A stretch of DNA of 64,000 nucleotides from Pseudisothecium myosuroides. Lineage: Eukaryota > Streptophyta > Bryopsida > Hypnales > Lembophyllaceae. Where the stretch lies: NCBI GenBank assembly GCA_951799445.1, contig OX637290.1:22500987-22564986 (forward strand), read 5' to 3'. The notes beneath the pieces were generated by a model that saw nothing but the letters and a program-made list of their open reading frames with translations, was not told the DNA's origin and made no database searches. This document shows, piece by piece, positions 23,721 to 35,403 of the stretch. The position numbers and the translations under genes are program-made. The number at the start of each line of letters is the position of its first letter. Within the stretch, counting starts at the first letter, position 1.

Positions 23721-24910
23721 AGAACTTCTTTGATGTGTATGTTTGAAATTGGGCCTTGTACAAGATTGAACAATCAATATTCCATCACATTATAGAAGTC
23801 ATTGCCTTAGAAAAGTTCTATTATACTTACTTCCAAAAACACTAACATGTGATATACTTCATCAAATCCACATATGAGGAATCTTTTGCTAATGTATTTT
23901 AATTTTACTTATTTCCAAAAACACCAACAACAAATCTACAACTAAAAACCTATTTCCCACAAGAGTTGGCATCCATTAAGTGGATTATGAATGTTTTCAA
24001 GAGTTTATTGTGAGAATTACAAAATACATACATATGAAGTACCAATACATCCAAATATATTGAAAGAGTTTTGTCTATTCTTCAACTATGTGTCACTTAG
24101 TACATCATAATCATTGTGCAAGGTCCTAAATGAGTTCATGTAGGGATGGGAAGGAAATTTTTTTTTGGCAAAAACAAAAATATGATATCTAAAGTCTTAT
24201 CATGCCATAATTTATTTTGCCAAAAAAATCTAAAATCTACACATAATGTGCCTTCCTACCATGTTTGGTGAGGGGTGAAACCATGTTTGCAAGCAAACAT
24301 TCACTACAATTTCTTCCAATAAGACCCTCTAACATATTGGTCCAATATCAACCAAAATTTGACAAACACAAAGCTGGTAAGAAGTCAAAAGATAGTTAAA
24401 GGTGTACAAAAAGACACTGAGTAAATCCATATGTAAGATTCCGTGAAGAACGCCATTTCAAAGTTACCTTCAATTCGACTTTCTTGAATTTCAACATAAC
24501 TAGTGTGCCCTTTGCCGTTGCCACAGCCACAATTTAAGTAAAAGTAATTTTCTAAATTTTTAATCCATAAATAAAAGCTTTGAAATTCAATATCTTTACT
24601 TCTGTTAATCGGAACGCCACACAAAAAAAGCCCCTGCACCATCCTCGCCGAGAGCTTTTCGATGATACCAAGAACGCAACCGAGGGACACATGCATGATT
24701 TGGGAAAACTCAACGTAACAAACAAACAAAACCAACAGCCTGATTTAAAAATATCGACAATCGGAACTCGAGATCAGACCTCACGTGGTTCTGAGACGCA
24801 GCATGTAATGTAATCCTCGCCCCTTTCAGACCAGGAGTGCACTTGCATTGAACGCCTACCAGGGCTGTTCATCGGCCCAAAGAACTCTTCTACTAGCTAG
24901 GCTAAACTAC
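23721..24910. other. Spacer 1, distal part
   Basis: This AT-rich spacer aligns with 39475-41690 of unit 2, where two extra elements are inserted. No complete gene is visible. It lies downstream of the minus-strand MCTS1-like remnants, so any surviving 3' exons of that gene should be here, but I cannot identify them. Confidence 0.45.
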
Positions 24911-25197
24911 CCGCCAGAACGAACTTGATGGCTCCTCGGTCCACACGGAACTTCTTCATGATTCATGGATCTTCGAATATGCAAAACCACAAATCAGTTC
25001 ACTCCACAATTCACCACTACATACTCCTCAGCCCTCAAAAACAAACACACACGCACCAAAAATCCGAAAATAAAAGTAACCCTCATACTCTCGTACATTC
25101 CCCGTGCATCAGTGGTGCAAAAACCGGAGCTGGGCATGTGAGGGCCATCCCGCACGTTGAAGAACAGTGGCACATTGTTCACAAGCACCAAGTTGAT
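24911..25197 (-). pseudogene. MCTS1-like (PUA domain) gene remnant 1
   Basis: Two exon-like blocks on the minus strand match the plant MCTS1 family, which pairs with DENR in translation re-initiation. Block 25197-25108 encodes INLVLVNNVPLFFNVRDG; block 24970-24911 encodes KKFRVDRGAIKFVLAG with a following donor site. The gene is broken. One base is missing after the codons for MP, relative to the copy at 41887-41977. TGA codons fall in frame at the end of the first block and just before IMKKF (24963-24965), and the intron donor has become GC. N-terminal and C-terminal exons were not found. Similarity is from family knowledge; the breaks are seen directly. Confidence 0.75.
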
Positions 25198-26687
25198 CTG
25201 TCTAGCCACGCCACACCACACCAAGTCAGTCAACAAAACACAGGACAACACAAGAGACGCCTAGTTTCACTACTGCGAAACCCGTCGCTTTTCATTCCCT
25301 GAAATAGCAAGAACGTGCGGTGAGTGAAAGAAGTCACAAAGGACAAATCGTGGGGCCGACTTGCATTCTAACATTAGATCATTTTCAGTGAGAAGCGGCA
25401 TCTCCTGAATGAAAAACGACGGGATTCGCTCTAGTGTTTAGCTACTTGCCCCACGGGTAACCCCGGAATTGAAGGAAACGTGTTATGCCGCACAGACAGC
25501 TCACGGAAGACGTGCATCGATCGTCTCTCATGTTCAGTTCTAATATTCCTTGACAGAACCGCGTCAATCCTTCACCCAAACCCTAAATTCTCCGCACCAG
25601 CACCAAGACTCACGGAGCTCACCACTTGGCGACTATCAGCGGCGCTTTCTTCGGCAGCATTTCGTCCAGAAGAAGCTCCAAAACGGATACTGACCAAGCC
25701 ACGGCACTCGTCAGCGTCGCTTCCACGTACATTGCAGAGCGCGAATTCAATCAAAAAAACAAACTGCGTACGTGTATTAACGCAGTCAACGCATTGTTCA
25801 TTTGGGTCCCTGATGTCCAGGCATAAGTGCATAACTTCCTCGGTCGGAAAATCCTCGGCGCTTTAGGTCACGAGCCTGGAAGCCGTGCATTCACATCTTT
25901 TTCTTCCGCTACGCGTATTCTGCCGACAACGCACGTCGCAGCTAGCGTCGACTTCATCAGTGGACAAAGTCTATACTATCTCCTCCAAGCTTCCAATGCA
26001 AGTACATGAATTCGATACACTTCTGTGTCGTTTTCATTCTTATACTTGGATTGCAAGCCAACAAACTGGTGGCCAGCATCATTTGAACTTGTGAAGAGAA
26101 ACGTTAACGCTAGGAACAATGCGTTCATGCTTGTTTGCAGAACAAAATTTATTACAGTATCGATCATTTGAAGTGACGAAGAAGCAGCAGAACGTACGTA
26201 TGTTAGTCGTTCACGGTCGTTTGCAAGCTTGTTTATATGTCAAATGTAGTACGTAGCATCATTAATTCCGAGTGATGAAGAAGTGTAATGTTGGTTCAAT
26301 CCTAGCTAGCTGAGACTAGTGATTGCTTGTTCGCTAGTACTAATGGTAGCATCAAGTGAAGCAATGATTGAATCGTCTGATTTCAAGTTGGTTATTTGCA
26401 ATCTCCTTATGTTAAATCAGTATGGAAATGAGCTCACAGGGAGTTTGTAGGATTCCTCGATCTCAGGGGTAAGAGCCGTGAGAACATCAGGGAAATTGTA
26501 TGCAAGCCCCGGTTTGTCATCACGCAGGGGATTTGTATGTATTCCCCTGTCTCACCTTCCCCCTTGCATATACAGCTTCTCTGTGTAACGTTAGTCCTAG
26601 CCTGGTCGATCGAATCTATTGGCGCTTGTGCTACCGACTTCAGCATCATTTGAAGTTGTTTACCTTTTTTTTGGGCAGCATCGAAGA
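25198..26687. promoter_or_regulatory. Upstream region of VWA/Cache gene 2
   Basis: This relatively GC-rich region aligns with unit 3 from 41978 and, from about 25790, with unit 1. Open frames here (for example 25480-25866) change frame between units and have no recognised similarity. The part within 800 bp of the start codon is conserved among all three units and probably contains the promoter and 5' untranslated region. Confidence 0.4.
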
Positions 26688-29600
26688 ATGAGTAGATTTT
26701 GCTGGGATTCGCTTTTCCTCTGCTGCATCGTGTTGGTGGGGTTCTCAGCTGTGGTTGTCGGAGATGAAGGAGGGGATTACTTGGATTCAAAGGAAGCCCA
26801 GGTGGTGGAGCTATCGAATCAAGCCTCCACCAACTATTATAGCAGATGTGGTATTATATTTAGGTTACCCTTGTGCCATCTCTCAACTACTCTGGCAGTC
26901 GGTTTCTTCTCTAGTTATTGGGCAACTGGGTGTTGATGAATGAGAAGGCCGAGTCTTAATAATGATCGTATTCGCCACCATGGCATCTACGTAAGTTTCA
27001 GAGGACAAAGTTATGATGTTCAACTTGTGCTCAGAGCCCTGAAACTAGGACTTTTATAGATTTGAAGGTTCAGGTGAGAACTGAGAAGTTGAGAGTCTCA
27101 ACTTGAGACTGTGCCACTTTCACTGAAATCTACCATTTTAACAGTCTTAGGTTTTACCCTGATGACCTCACACCAGAGCATAGTATTTGACCAGTGTGAA
27201 ATTCATTAGTGGGCTCATTTGTACCGGCTGACTCTGCAGAATTGCTGGCAACTTGCAATCCTTCCAACTGCTCCCACAGCGTTTGTGAGCCTTTGCTGGG
27301 GGATTTAGAGGGCCTCACCTGCACGCCCGTGGTGAACAACACGTTTTGTCCTGCCGCCGAAAATGGCATGACCCCCTGCACGAGCATGAATCTCGATTAC
27401 CGACGGGGTTATGTCAGGTACGTGAATTAGCCCAATGTTGTTTCAACTCTCCCAATGTTTTTGCTGTTTCAACGTTTATTCAATTTGATCTACAGGCGGT
27501 TTGATGTGCACAAGTATTAGGGTTCAAATGCATCGACACTTAGACACTTGCTTGAAAGATTTAGTGCAAACTCCAGCACTTTCTAATTACTTCTTGTGTA
27601 AATGAGGCCTTGAGGCTTTATGAATTTCAACATAGTTGAATTGACTTGTACTTTTCAGGAACGTTTAGACAACATCTTAGAGAATGATAATCGTGTGCAA
27701 GATATATTAGGGTTCAAGTCTCCCTATAGTGTATTTAAAGTCCCTGCCATTGGCACATAAAGCTTAAAAAACTCAGTGAAAAGGTCTTCTGTGTAATTTA
27801 GTCTACACGTTCTAATTTTTACATGGACCCTCGCTTACATTTCAGTGTTGCGTATTGACCACATTGCACTTGATTGTCTGTGTTTGTAGAGTGGCAGCGT
27901 CTACGGACCTGGGCAGTGTGGATACAATGCTTGCCATTTGTTCCCAGAGGGAGTTGGATCCTTTGATGAAGTCGTTCACGTCAACCAACCCATCGGCTTT
28001 CACTCGATCGTACTTTGCATCAATGGATGGGTCGTGGAGAGTACTTCCAGGATCGGTAACGTTTTTAACTCTCCTAATTCTATTCTAGAAGCATTGGTAA
28101 TCAATTAGGTTTGCATTGGAGAGCCTAACTACAAGTGTACCCTATCAGTCTTGTTAACTAGTCAGTTAGGTTTGCAATAAAGAGCCTAACAGCAGTCCAC
28201 TCTCTATAAGGGTACGGTATCACTCGTTCGTCCTAAGATAAAATGGAAACACTTATGAGGTTCATCTTGAAAGGACAAGTTAGTTATCATGGTCTTCTTG
28301 TATGATTGATGAAGTTATGCATTCTTCTGTTCTATATGACAACTCTAAGAAGCCTTCATCATTCACTCTTTGGCTAGTTAACATTTTTATGGTTCTCATT
28401 GGATCACATCGATCAACAACACTGTGATGAAAGGGGGTATTCATAAAACATTACGAAGTCTATTATAGATCCTTTTCGTACTCACTTGGAGTTTACAAGA
28501 GGATGGTGAACCTCTGATTTAACACATGAAGGGCAAAATGAGCAGGGGAGTGTTGACATGAGAAGGTTGTTAAGTAGCGCTTTTGTAGTGTACTCCACTG
28601 TGCAATTTAGAGGGGAGTAGAATTTCAAGCAACACTTGTGTTATATAAACGCATTAGGCAACACTTCTCCCAGGTGAACTGTATCATCATGTGCCTTTGA
28701 AGGTCGACTTTTGATGTAAAGAATAGACCCAATCCATCCACTGACAATGATGTCCATATTTGGTAAGACTGGCCTTTAATTCGTGCATTCTGGGGGTCCA
28801 AAATTTGTGACATTCACCTGCACAAAGCTCTGAAAACCAAGACTGGTATAGAATTACGTGCCAAGCTCGCACACCTGGATGGAAAGTATGAAAGTCGTGC
28901 ATGGAATTTCGCCCATTGAACCAAACTGACGTCTTGTTTAAAATCATTTGAGCAGGCTCAAAGTGCCGAACACTGCAGGGACTACGACCCGTTTAATCGC
29001 CCTTGGTTCCGTACTTCCACATCGGTGGTGAAGGTGGTGACGGTGCTCATTGACTTGGCCGCGTCCATGAACAGCAATCTGCCAACGAGCTTCGGACCTG
29101 GCAGCATGTTGCAAGCGGCCAAAAACATCGCCACCAAACTGGTCACCACGCTGAGTGGGGATGATCACGTCAACATGATTGTCTTCAACAGCACAGGGGC
29201 ATATCAACTAAATCCTGAAGCGGTAACTCGTTCTTCCACCCTCTCACAGTTACCACTGTCGCATTTGCATTTCACTCCTCTACAATGACAATCATCTATT
29301 TCGTTAAATTGGCACAAGTTGAGTTGCCAAGAGTCTGTACAAAGCTCCAGAAACTAGGACTGGCATACCTTGGGTAGTGGAATTCCACCAATTTAATGAA
29401 ATTGACGTTGAATGATACCATCTGCATGAGTTTGTTTGCATTTGGTGTTGCGAGTGGTGCTAGTAAGTGTCTTCAAAGGATACACCTTGGACTGCATTCA
29501 CTTTGCTAACACTTCTTCTAATACCAAGTGCCAACATATTTTATGTGAATCTTAGGTGTGAAAGACGTACACTGTGAGTACGTGGTCCCACAATTTGTGT

Positions 29601-32322
29601 GGGACTATGTGTCTGCGTTTTTCACACAGGGGATTCAATGTAAACTTTGTTGCCGTTGCTAAAATTTCTATGCTCTATGCCTTGGATGCTGCAAATCTGT
29701 TTAGGAAAAAATGGAAGATTTGACTACATTGTACAGAAACACATCAATGTTTCTCATAGTTGCTGCATTTTGCGCTGAAGTATCTTTAGCGCAAAGAAAT
29801 TTTGGAGATATGAGGACCTGTATATTTTTGTTGGGTGTGGGAAACTTCAGGCTCATCAGAAATACAGTTTTATCTCTGCTCAATTGCCTGTGCTTTTGGC
29901 TTGAACCAGATCTTAGTTAAGGAGCATGACAACACGGGTCAACCGGAGATACAACCTCTGTTGGACGAATTAAATAACCAGACGGTCGAGAGCGAGTTTA
30001 GACAATCCAATCTTACGGCTGCAATTCTGACTGCCTTGCCAAATTTTGATTCAGATCCGACTGCTGCCAAGGTGTGATCCATCCCAGTTCTCCGTCTCAA
30101 TTTTCGCCCCTTCCCTGCAAGTTAGAATTAGCTCCAATTTATGGGCTTGAACTATAGATAATTGAGTTAGCCCTTAAAAGGAGTCACATGTTAAAGCGCT
30201 TTTATTTCTTTCAAGTTAGAAATCTAGTAGTACGTGTGAACCAAGCCATGACATTAATCCCAAAGACTTTTTAAGGGGCCACTTGGGCTTCTTGGTAGTT
30301 GACTAATCAGATTCCATGATTGAATTCGTCAAGTAATGAAAGTAATGAAAAGAATGAAGAGATTAGCACTTCTGTGGGAGTATGTCTATTTAAGAGTAGA
30401 CTTGCATCTCAAATTCCAATTGTTCTAACTTTCAAGCTTAAGCACCAATGCTAAAAGCTGGCCCTTTATGAACAGTGCTTTTCTCTTCATTGGATAGACT
30501 TTGCAATAAATTAAGGAGCTGTTTGCACAAGTTGGTCAACACTCGATTCTCCGCAGATCAGGTACTAAACCTGAGTATCCAAGTATGTTTATGAAAAACA
30601 CTCACATAGGGTGCTTGAATTTGCACATATTGCAGGTGATCCTCGTTATAACTGACGGTGTGTTCGCAACTCTCGGAAATGTCACACTTCCGTCGGCAAG
30701 CTTGTCAGGTGTCAAACTTTTCCTGTACAAGTTGCCACAGAGTAATGACACTAATGACAACTTGGCAAACAACACATTGACTCAACAACTGTGTGCCGTT
30801 GGGGGGCATCTGGAAGCAATTCGGAAGAACCTGGAGAACCCCCTTCTCGCCCTCAACAAGTACTTCTCGTACTTGGCCAACCTGAAGAGAATTGAGACAG
30901 GTGGACAGCCACAATATAGCGCTATTTACCAGGACTTCGAGCAAATCGGGGGCAACATTACTTCAGTCACCAAACCAAGTACTAGCCTTTCCGTTTGCTT
31001 TTCTAGATTTTTGATTCTTTTATTTTCTACGTTTTATAATTTTGAACCATATTTTTTATGGTTGAATGTAACTCAGTGATGACTAACTTTCAATCTTGGA
31101 TGGTTTATTTGCACGATAGACACCCCATTTGGTTTTTAATGTTATGGGGGGATAGTCGCAATATTTTATGCTTTTGAAGGCCGGCACCTTGAGCCCTGTA
31201 TCCATGCCAGTCCTTTTGTTTGTACCTGTAGATGTACTCCTGTCAAAAGTATGCGTGCTCTAGATTGAGCCAGTATATTAGAATGGATTTGATTCTTACT
31301 AACAATGTCATTGTAGTCTTCACAAATTAGACTGCTAATATTGCAAGTAACCTTGTGTGTGTGCAGCTTTCTCGGCGGCGGGCGATCTGATAGGTGTTGC
31401 TGCAATGTCGCTCTACCTGGATTTAATGGGCAACTTGACAAATCCAGTCAAAAATGCCTTGCTCAGTAGGGTCACAGGCTACAGTGCTCCCACAGAACCA
31501 ATCATACTTTCTGCTGCAAATTGCACCTTATTAGTGGTAAGCGATCATCTCAAACTGAACCATGCTGTCCAAATTAGCCACACTGATGATTTTTTTAGTT
31601 CTGGACCCCAAGGGAGAAGAGGCTTTGCATCAACACGAGCTACATTATCAATTGGGGTTAATTAAATTGCCAAACGCTTAACATTGCTAGAATATTGAAC
31701 GTAACACCTGTAAGTAGGGACATAGTGAAGGTGAAAAAGTTAGCATTTGTTCTGATGTATTGTATTTGTTGCCACTTCCAAGCTGAATCCTAGTCCGTAA
31801 TATGAAGTACTGCGTAACATCTACATTAGAACTACATTATGAAGCAAGTTCCAGAGCCTCATGTCGATTTTTCGTTGCTGTCCTTGTCTTATTAGAGAGA
31901 CAAAGCCTCTCCTAGAGTTATAGCGTAGCTCCTTGTTTCCTAACCGCATAGCGCTTGCAGCTTCTTTGTTGAATACCTTTCTTGTTTTCTAACTTCAGGA
32001 TGAAACCACCCAACCATGTGGAGCGAGCAGCGCATATTACGCAGCGAATGGAGGTCTCTGTGAGCAAACAGACTTGAAGAGCACCATCGAAGACCTGGCT
32101 TGTTGCGGAGCATGTAGTGCTGCAAGCGGGTCTGGCAAGTCCCACCGGCCAAAGGGTCTGATTATTGGGTTCAGCGTGATAGGAGCACTTGTGGTACTCG
32201 TGGGGTTGGGAGTGGGCCTGTTTATATGGAGAAAGAGAGCGCATCTCAAATCTGGTGAAGACGTATTCCCTGGGGACTTAGACTCTGGGACTCCAGAAGG
32301 CCGGGGTGAGCGGCCGGGGTGA
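26688..32322 (+). CDS. VWA/Cache single-pass membrane protein, gene 2
   Basis: The exons are 26688-26850, 27240-27417, 27890-28055, 28956-29222, 29910-30071, 30636-30978, 31367-31536 and 31999-32322, giving 590 residues in unbroken frame. The architecture is that of gene 1. Exon 2 is two codons shorter. The pre-VWA motif is again RDYDPFNRPWF, and the metal site reads DLAASMN, so the Ser-to-Ala change is shared. The membrane helix is two residues shorter than in gene 1 (GVGLFIW against GVACYLFIW). The tail (RKRAHLKSGEDVFPGDLDS...) ends in GRGERPG, which is encoded by the inserted element. No frameshift or stop is visible, so it may be functional. Introns are very similar to those of gene 1, indicating recent duplication or conversion. 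Confidence 0.85.
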
Positions 32323-32763
32323 ACGGACCCCTTCGCTCGGCCCCTCGGGAAAACACTGAATTTTTTAATTTTCCACGCATGATAAAATTTGCAAATTTTG
32401 ATTTCTTATTTGGCCCCAAATTAGCTAGGAGAGGTATACAAGGTAAACTAATCAGGCACAAAATAGGGGGATTATTTTTTCTTTGCACCCCTTGAATGAC
32501 TTGAAGGGGCCAAGCGAGGGGCCTAGTTCACTCCAACCGGGTGAACGACCCCCTCACTCATTCTCAAGGGAAAATGCTAAATTTTTTTATTTTCCACACA
32601 TGATAAAATTTGCAAATTTTGAATTCACATTTGCAATGAGAGACCCCAAATTAGCTAGGAGAGGTGTTCAACGTAAAATAATCAAGCTCAAAATAGGGGG
32701 CTTTTTTTTAACGATTATCCTTGGGTGGGACAATGAGGGGGTCAATCCTCCTTGATCCTCTAG
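32299..32763. mobile_element. Double inverted-repeat element at the 3' end of gene 2
   Basis: Two diverged units of about 220-235 bp stand in tandem. Each has the core CATGATAAAATTTGCAAATT followed by CCCCAAATTAGCTAGGAGAG and AAAATAGGGGG. The second unit ends with GGGGTCAATCCTCCTTGATC before GAAGAGCCTCGGTCTCC, the remnant of the original tail coding sequence. Gene 1 has one unit at the same place. The stop codon of gene 2 is inside the first unit. Confidence 0.7.
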
Positions 32764-33582
32764 AAGAGCCTCGGTCTCCAGTTTGACCAGATTTCCACCA
32801 GCAACAATGATGCAGGTTTTACATCCACTTTGTGAAATGACTTAAAGCTTGCAAAGATTTTTTGGCGTACTACATAAACAGTCTATTTGTTTAGGATCCC
32901 ACATTGGGCTCTGAAAAGATTATTATTAGTACTTCATTACTCTATACTCTATCCACCCACCACAGTTTTGTGTAAGAATGAATAGGAAAGGATGATTAAG
33001 ACAGAAGTTGTGAATTAGAGGAATAACTTCCTCTTTATGAGACAACACCGAGGCCTAGGTAAGCATAACAAATACAAAACATTTAAGAACTCCAAATCCT
33101 ACTTCTAACTATTGATACTATCATAGAGAGATAGAGTTTTGGGGAACAATCCTAAACTTCAAATTTATATATATGAGCTACTAGAGTGGCAACTTATTAC
33201 AAAACATGCAACTTCTAATTGCGAGGCACTATACAGAGAGAGAGTCCTTATCAAGATGATTTACTTAGAGTCTCTACTTAAGAAAGACACACTTCATACT
33301 AGTTGATAGTTGTTCAACTTATTCTTACACCATCTAAAATTGTAGGCATATCCAAATTTAAAACAATGAATCCAAGCAAAGGCTTTTTGCAAAAAACTCT
33401 AAGAATCCTAAATTCTTGATATAAGAAATCCCTTGGACAAATACTCCAAACCTATCAAGATTCATATTAAAAAAATCCTTTTCACTCCCTATTACACTCT
33501 CAGCTTAAAATCTTAGACAAAAAACATACTCACCAATGTACTAAGGAAATCATTTAGTCTTAATTAGCAACACATTTGCACA
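32764..33582. other. Spacer 2, proximal part
   Basis: This aligns with 18529-19375 of unit 1 at high identity. It begins with the orphaned tail-coding remnant of gene 2. No gene is supported. Confidence 0.5.
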
Positions 33583-33976
33583 CATTAGAAAAAAATTCAA
33601 CCCTTAGGAGGACTTCTTCCCTTTGCAAAGGGGTTGAAAGTTCCCCGCAATGGAACTCACAGTCCCTTTGAGGGACAATGGCCACTATTCATCATCAATG
33701 ATGAATAGTGGCCACAATAAATTTTAAAATTTTAAAATAATTAAAATAATAATTCAGGCTGACGAGGATACTTTCAGCCACATTAGATTTTGAAATTTTG
33801 AAATTTCGTATTTATTTTAATAATATTTTTTAAATTATATTATTGAGCTATCCCGCGCAGATCAATCACTCCTTCTAGTTCGTTGGCAAAAAAAAATTCA
33901 AATTTTTTTTTTCGGCTAGCGTTTCCTGTCGTTCGGGAACTCACAGCCCTCCCAAGGGCTCATATTTCTTCTAATG
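33583..33976. mobile_element. CATTAG-ended MITE with no target duplication, copy 2
   Basis: The 394-bp element has the same ends and the same internal hairpin as the copy at 13774. Unit 1 shows the empty site CATTTGCACACCTCAAGG at 19364. Here the flanks are CATTTGCACA and CCTCAAGG, which join to exactly the empty sequence with no repeated base. Confidence 0.8.
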
Positions 33977-34594
33977 CCTCAAGGGAGTCACCAATCAATC
34001 ACTTTGAAACCACCAAAGCGATAGCAATAATACTTCCAAACTCGCAATTGAAGTAGGTTCAACATAGGAGTATAAGCACATGAGCCTAGAATACTACACA
34101 CCTATGTATCAAATGCTTTTAGGCTCCCGCATCTGTACATGGTTAAGCTTATAAGGACGCTATATCCAAAACTATAAGTATATATACTATAGAAACTGTC
34201 CGTGATTATAGGGTATATATATTACAAATAGGTGTTTATGATACATATACCTTGTATAGGATGTGGTATCTAACTATCTATATTATAGGTACCTATATTG
34301 TAGGCTCAATGCTCACAAGCTCGCATTCTTGAGCTCACATACTAGCACCATTGACGCAATCGCACATATATCAAGTCACGCCATGGCCGGATTCATCACA
34401 AGATAATGCAAACATAAAAATTAATAGGTGAACCAATTGAAAGGCAAAATTGTGCATGTTGGTCAAATGACACCTAAAGAATTTTTGTGTAGTCTCAATC
34501 GAATAGAGTAGAGGACATTGACAGGCATCCCAAATTCATACCCAGACTTTGTGGTGGTCGTCTCCAATGCCCTCCCGTTCCCCTATCTCGTTCC

Positions 34595-35161
34595 TTGGGG
34601 GGGTCACTTAGAGTGTCCATTAGAAAACACGTGCGAACAAAATTTTGGACCCCCTATATTATATCCTAAAATTTAAATAAAATTTAAATAAAAAAAATAT
34701 GACTAGATTTTTCTACTTCAAAAGTTTATGTTTTGAATTATTGATATTTTTATTTGTTAATGATAATTAGTTACAAATTTTTGAAGTAATTAGATACACT
34801 GTACAACTGAAAAATAACTTTCACACCCCTATATTATATCCTAAAAAATTGTCTAAAAAATGAACAAAAAATTCCTAAAAATAGCTCTCTATTGAAAGTT
34901 CATTTTGAGTTGAGTATTGATCCAATGGTCATCCAAATGTGATCTTTATAAATATTTGAGTTGAAAAACATGCCGTTTTAGGCCATTTTCAACCTCTTGT
35001 ACAAATCATTTCAACTATTATTTTAGTTTGAAATTTTGGCAATAGAAACCTATAGTCATTATTAAGCAACCCTCAAAATTTTAAGTTGAAATTATAGTTC
35101 ATTAGAAACCACTTGTTCGCACGTGGTTTGTAGTAAAATACTAGGTGCCCCCCCCCCCGAG
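34595..35161. mobile_element. Mutator-like MITE with 9-bp target duplication
   Basis: The 9-bp direct repeat TCTCGTTCC flanks the element (34586-34594 and 35162-35170). The ends are inverted repeats of G-rich sequence followed by CACGTGCGAACAA on both sides. Unit 1 has a single copy of the target (ATCTTGTTCCCGTTGAGCG near 20452). A 9-bp duplication is typical of Mutator-like elements. No coding capacity is seen. Confidence 0.75.
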
Positions 35162-35403
35162 TCTCGTTCCCATTGAGCGGCAAGTTTCCAACATGGCGCG
35201 AAGTTCCCTTATCAGGAGAGCATCACCGTTTTCTAATGGGCCAATAACAAGAGGTGTGGGCCCTAGAGAATCACCTACAAAATTATATGTTGAAGAAACT
35301 TTGATTCATTATAAAGATTGATTTTTTTATTAATAGTCTTTATTACTAAAACATTGAAAAAAAACTATGTAGCTAGGTACTACAATGTAGATTCCTTTAA
35401 GGC

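Noticed and set aside
24925..25302. Plus-strand open frame of 125 residues, repeated in unit 3 at 41705-42049
   Set aside because: It is the opposite strand of the MCTS1-like remnant and shifts frame between the two units.
25480..25866. Plus-strand open frame of 128 residues upstream of gene 2
   Set aside because: The matching region of unit 3 has insertions and deletions that break the frame, and no family is recognised.
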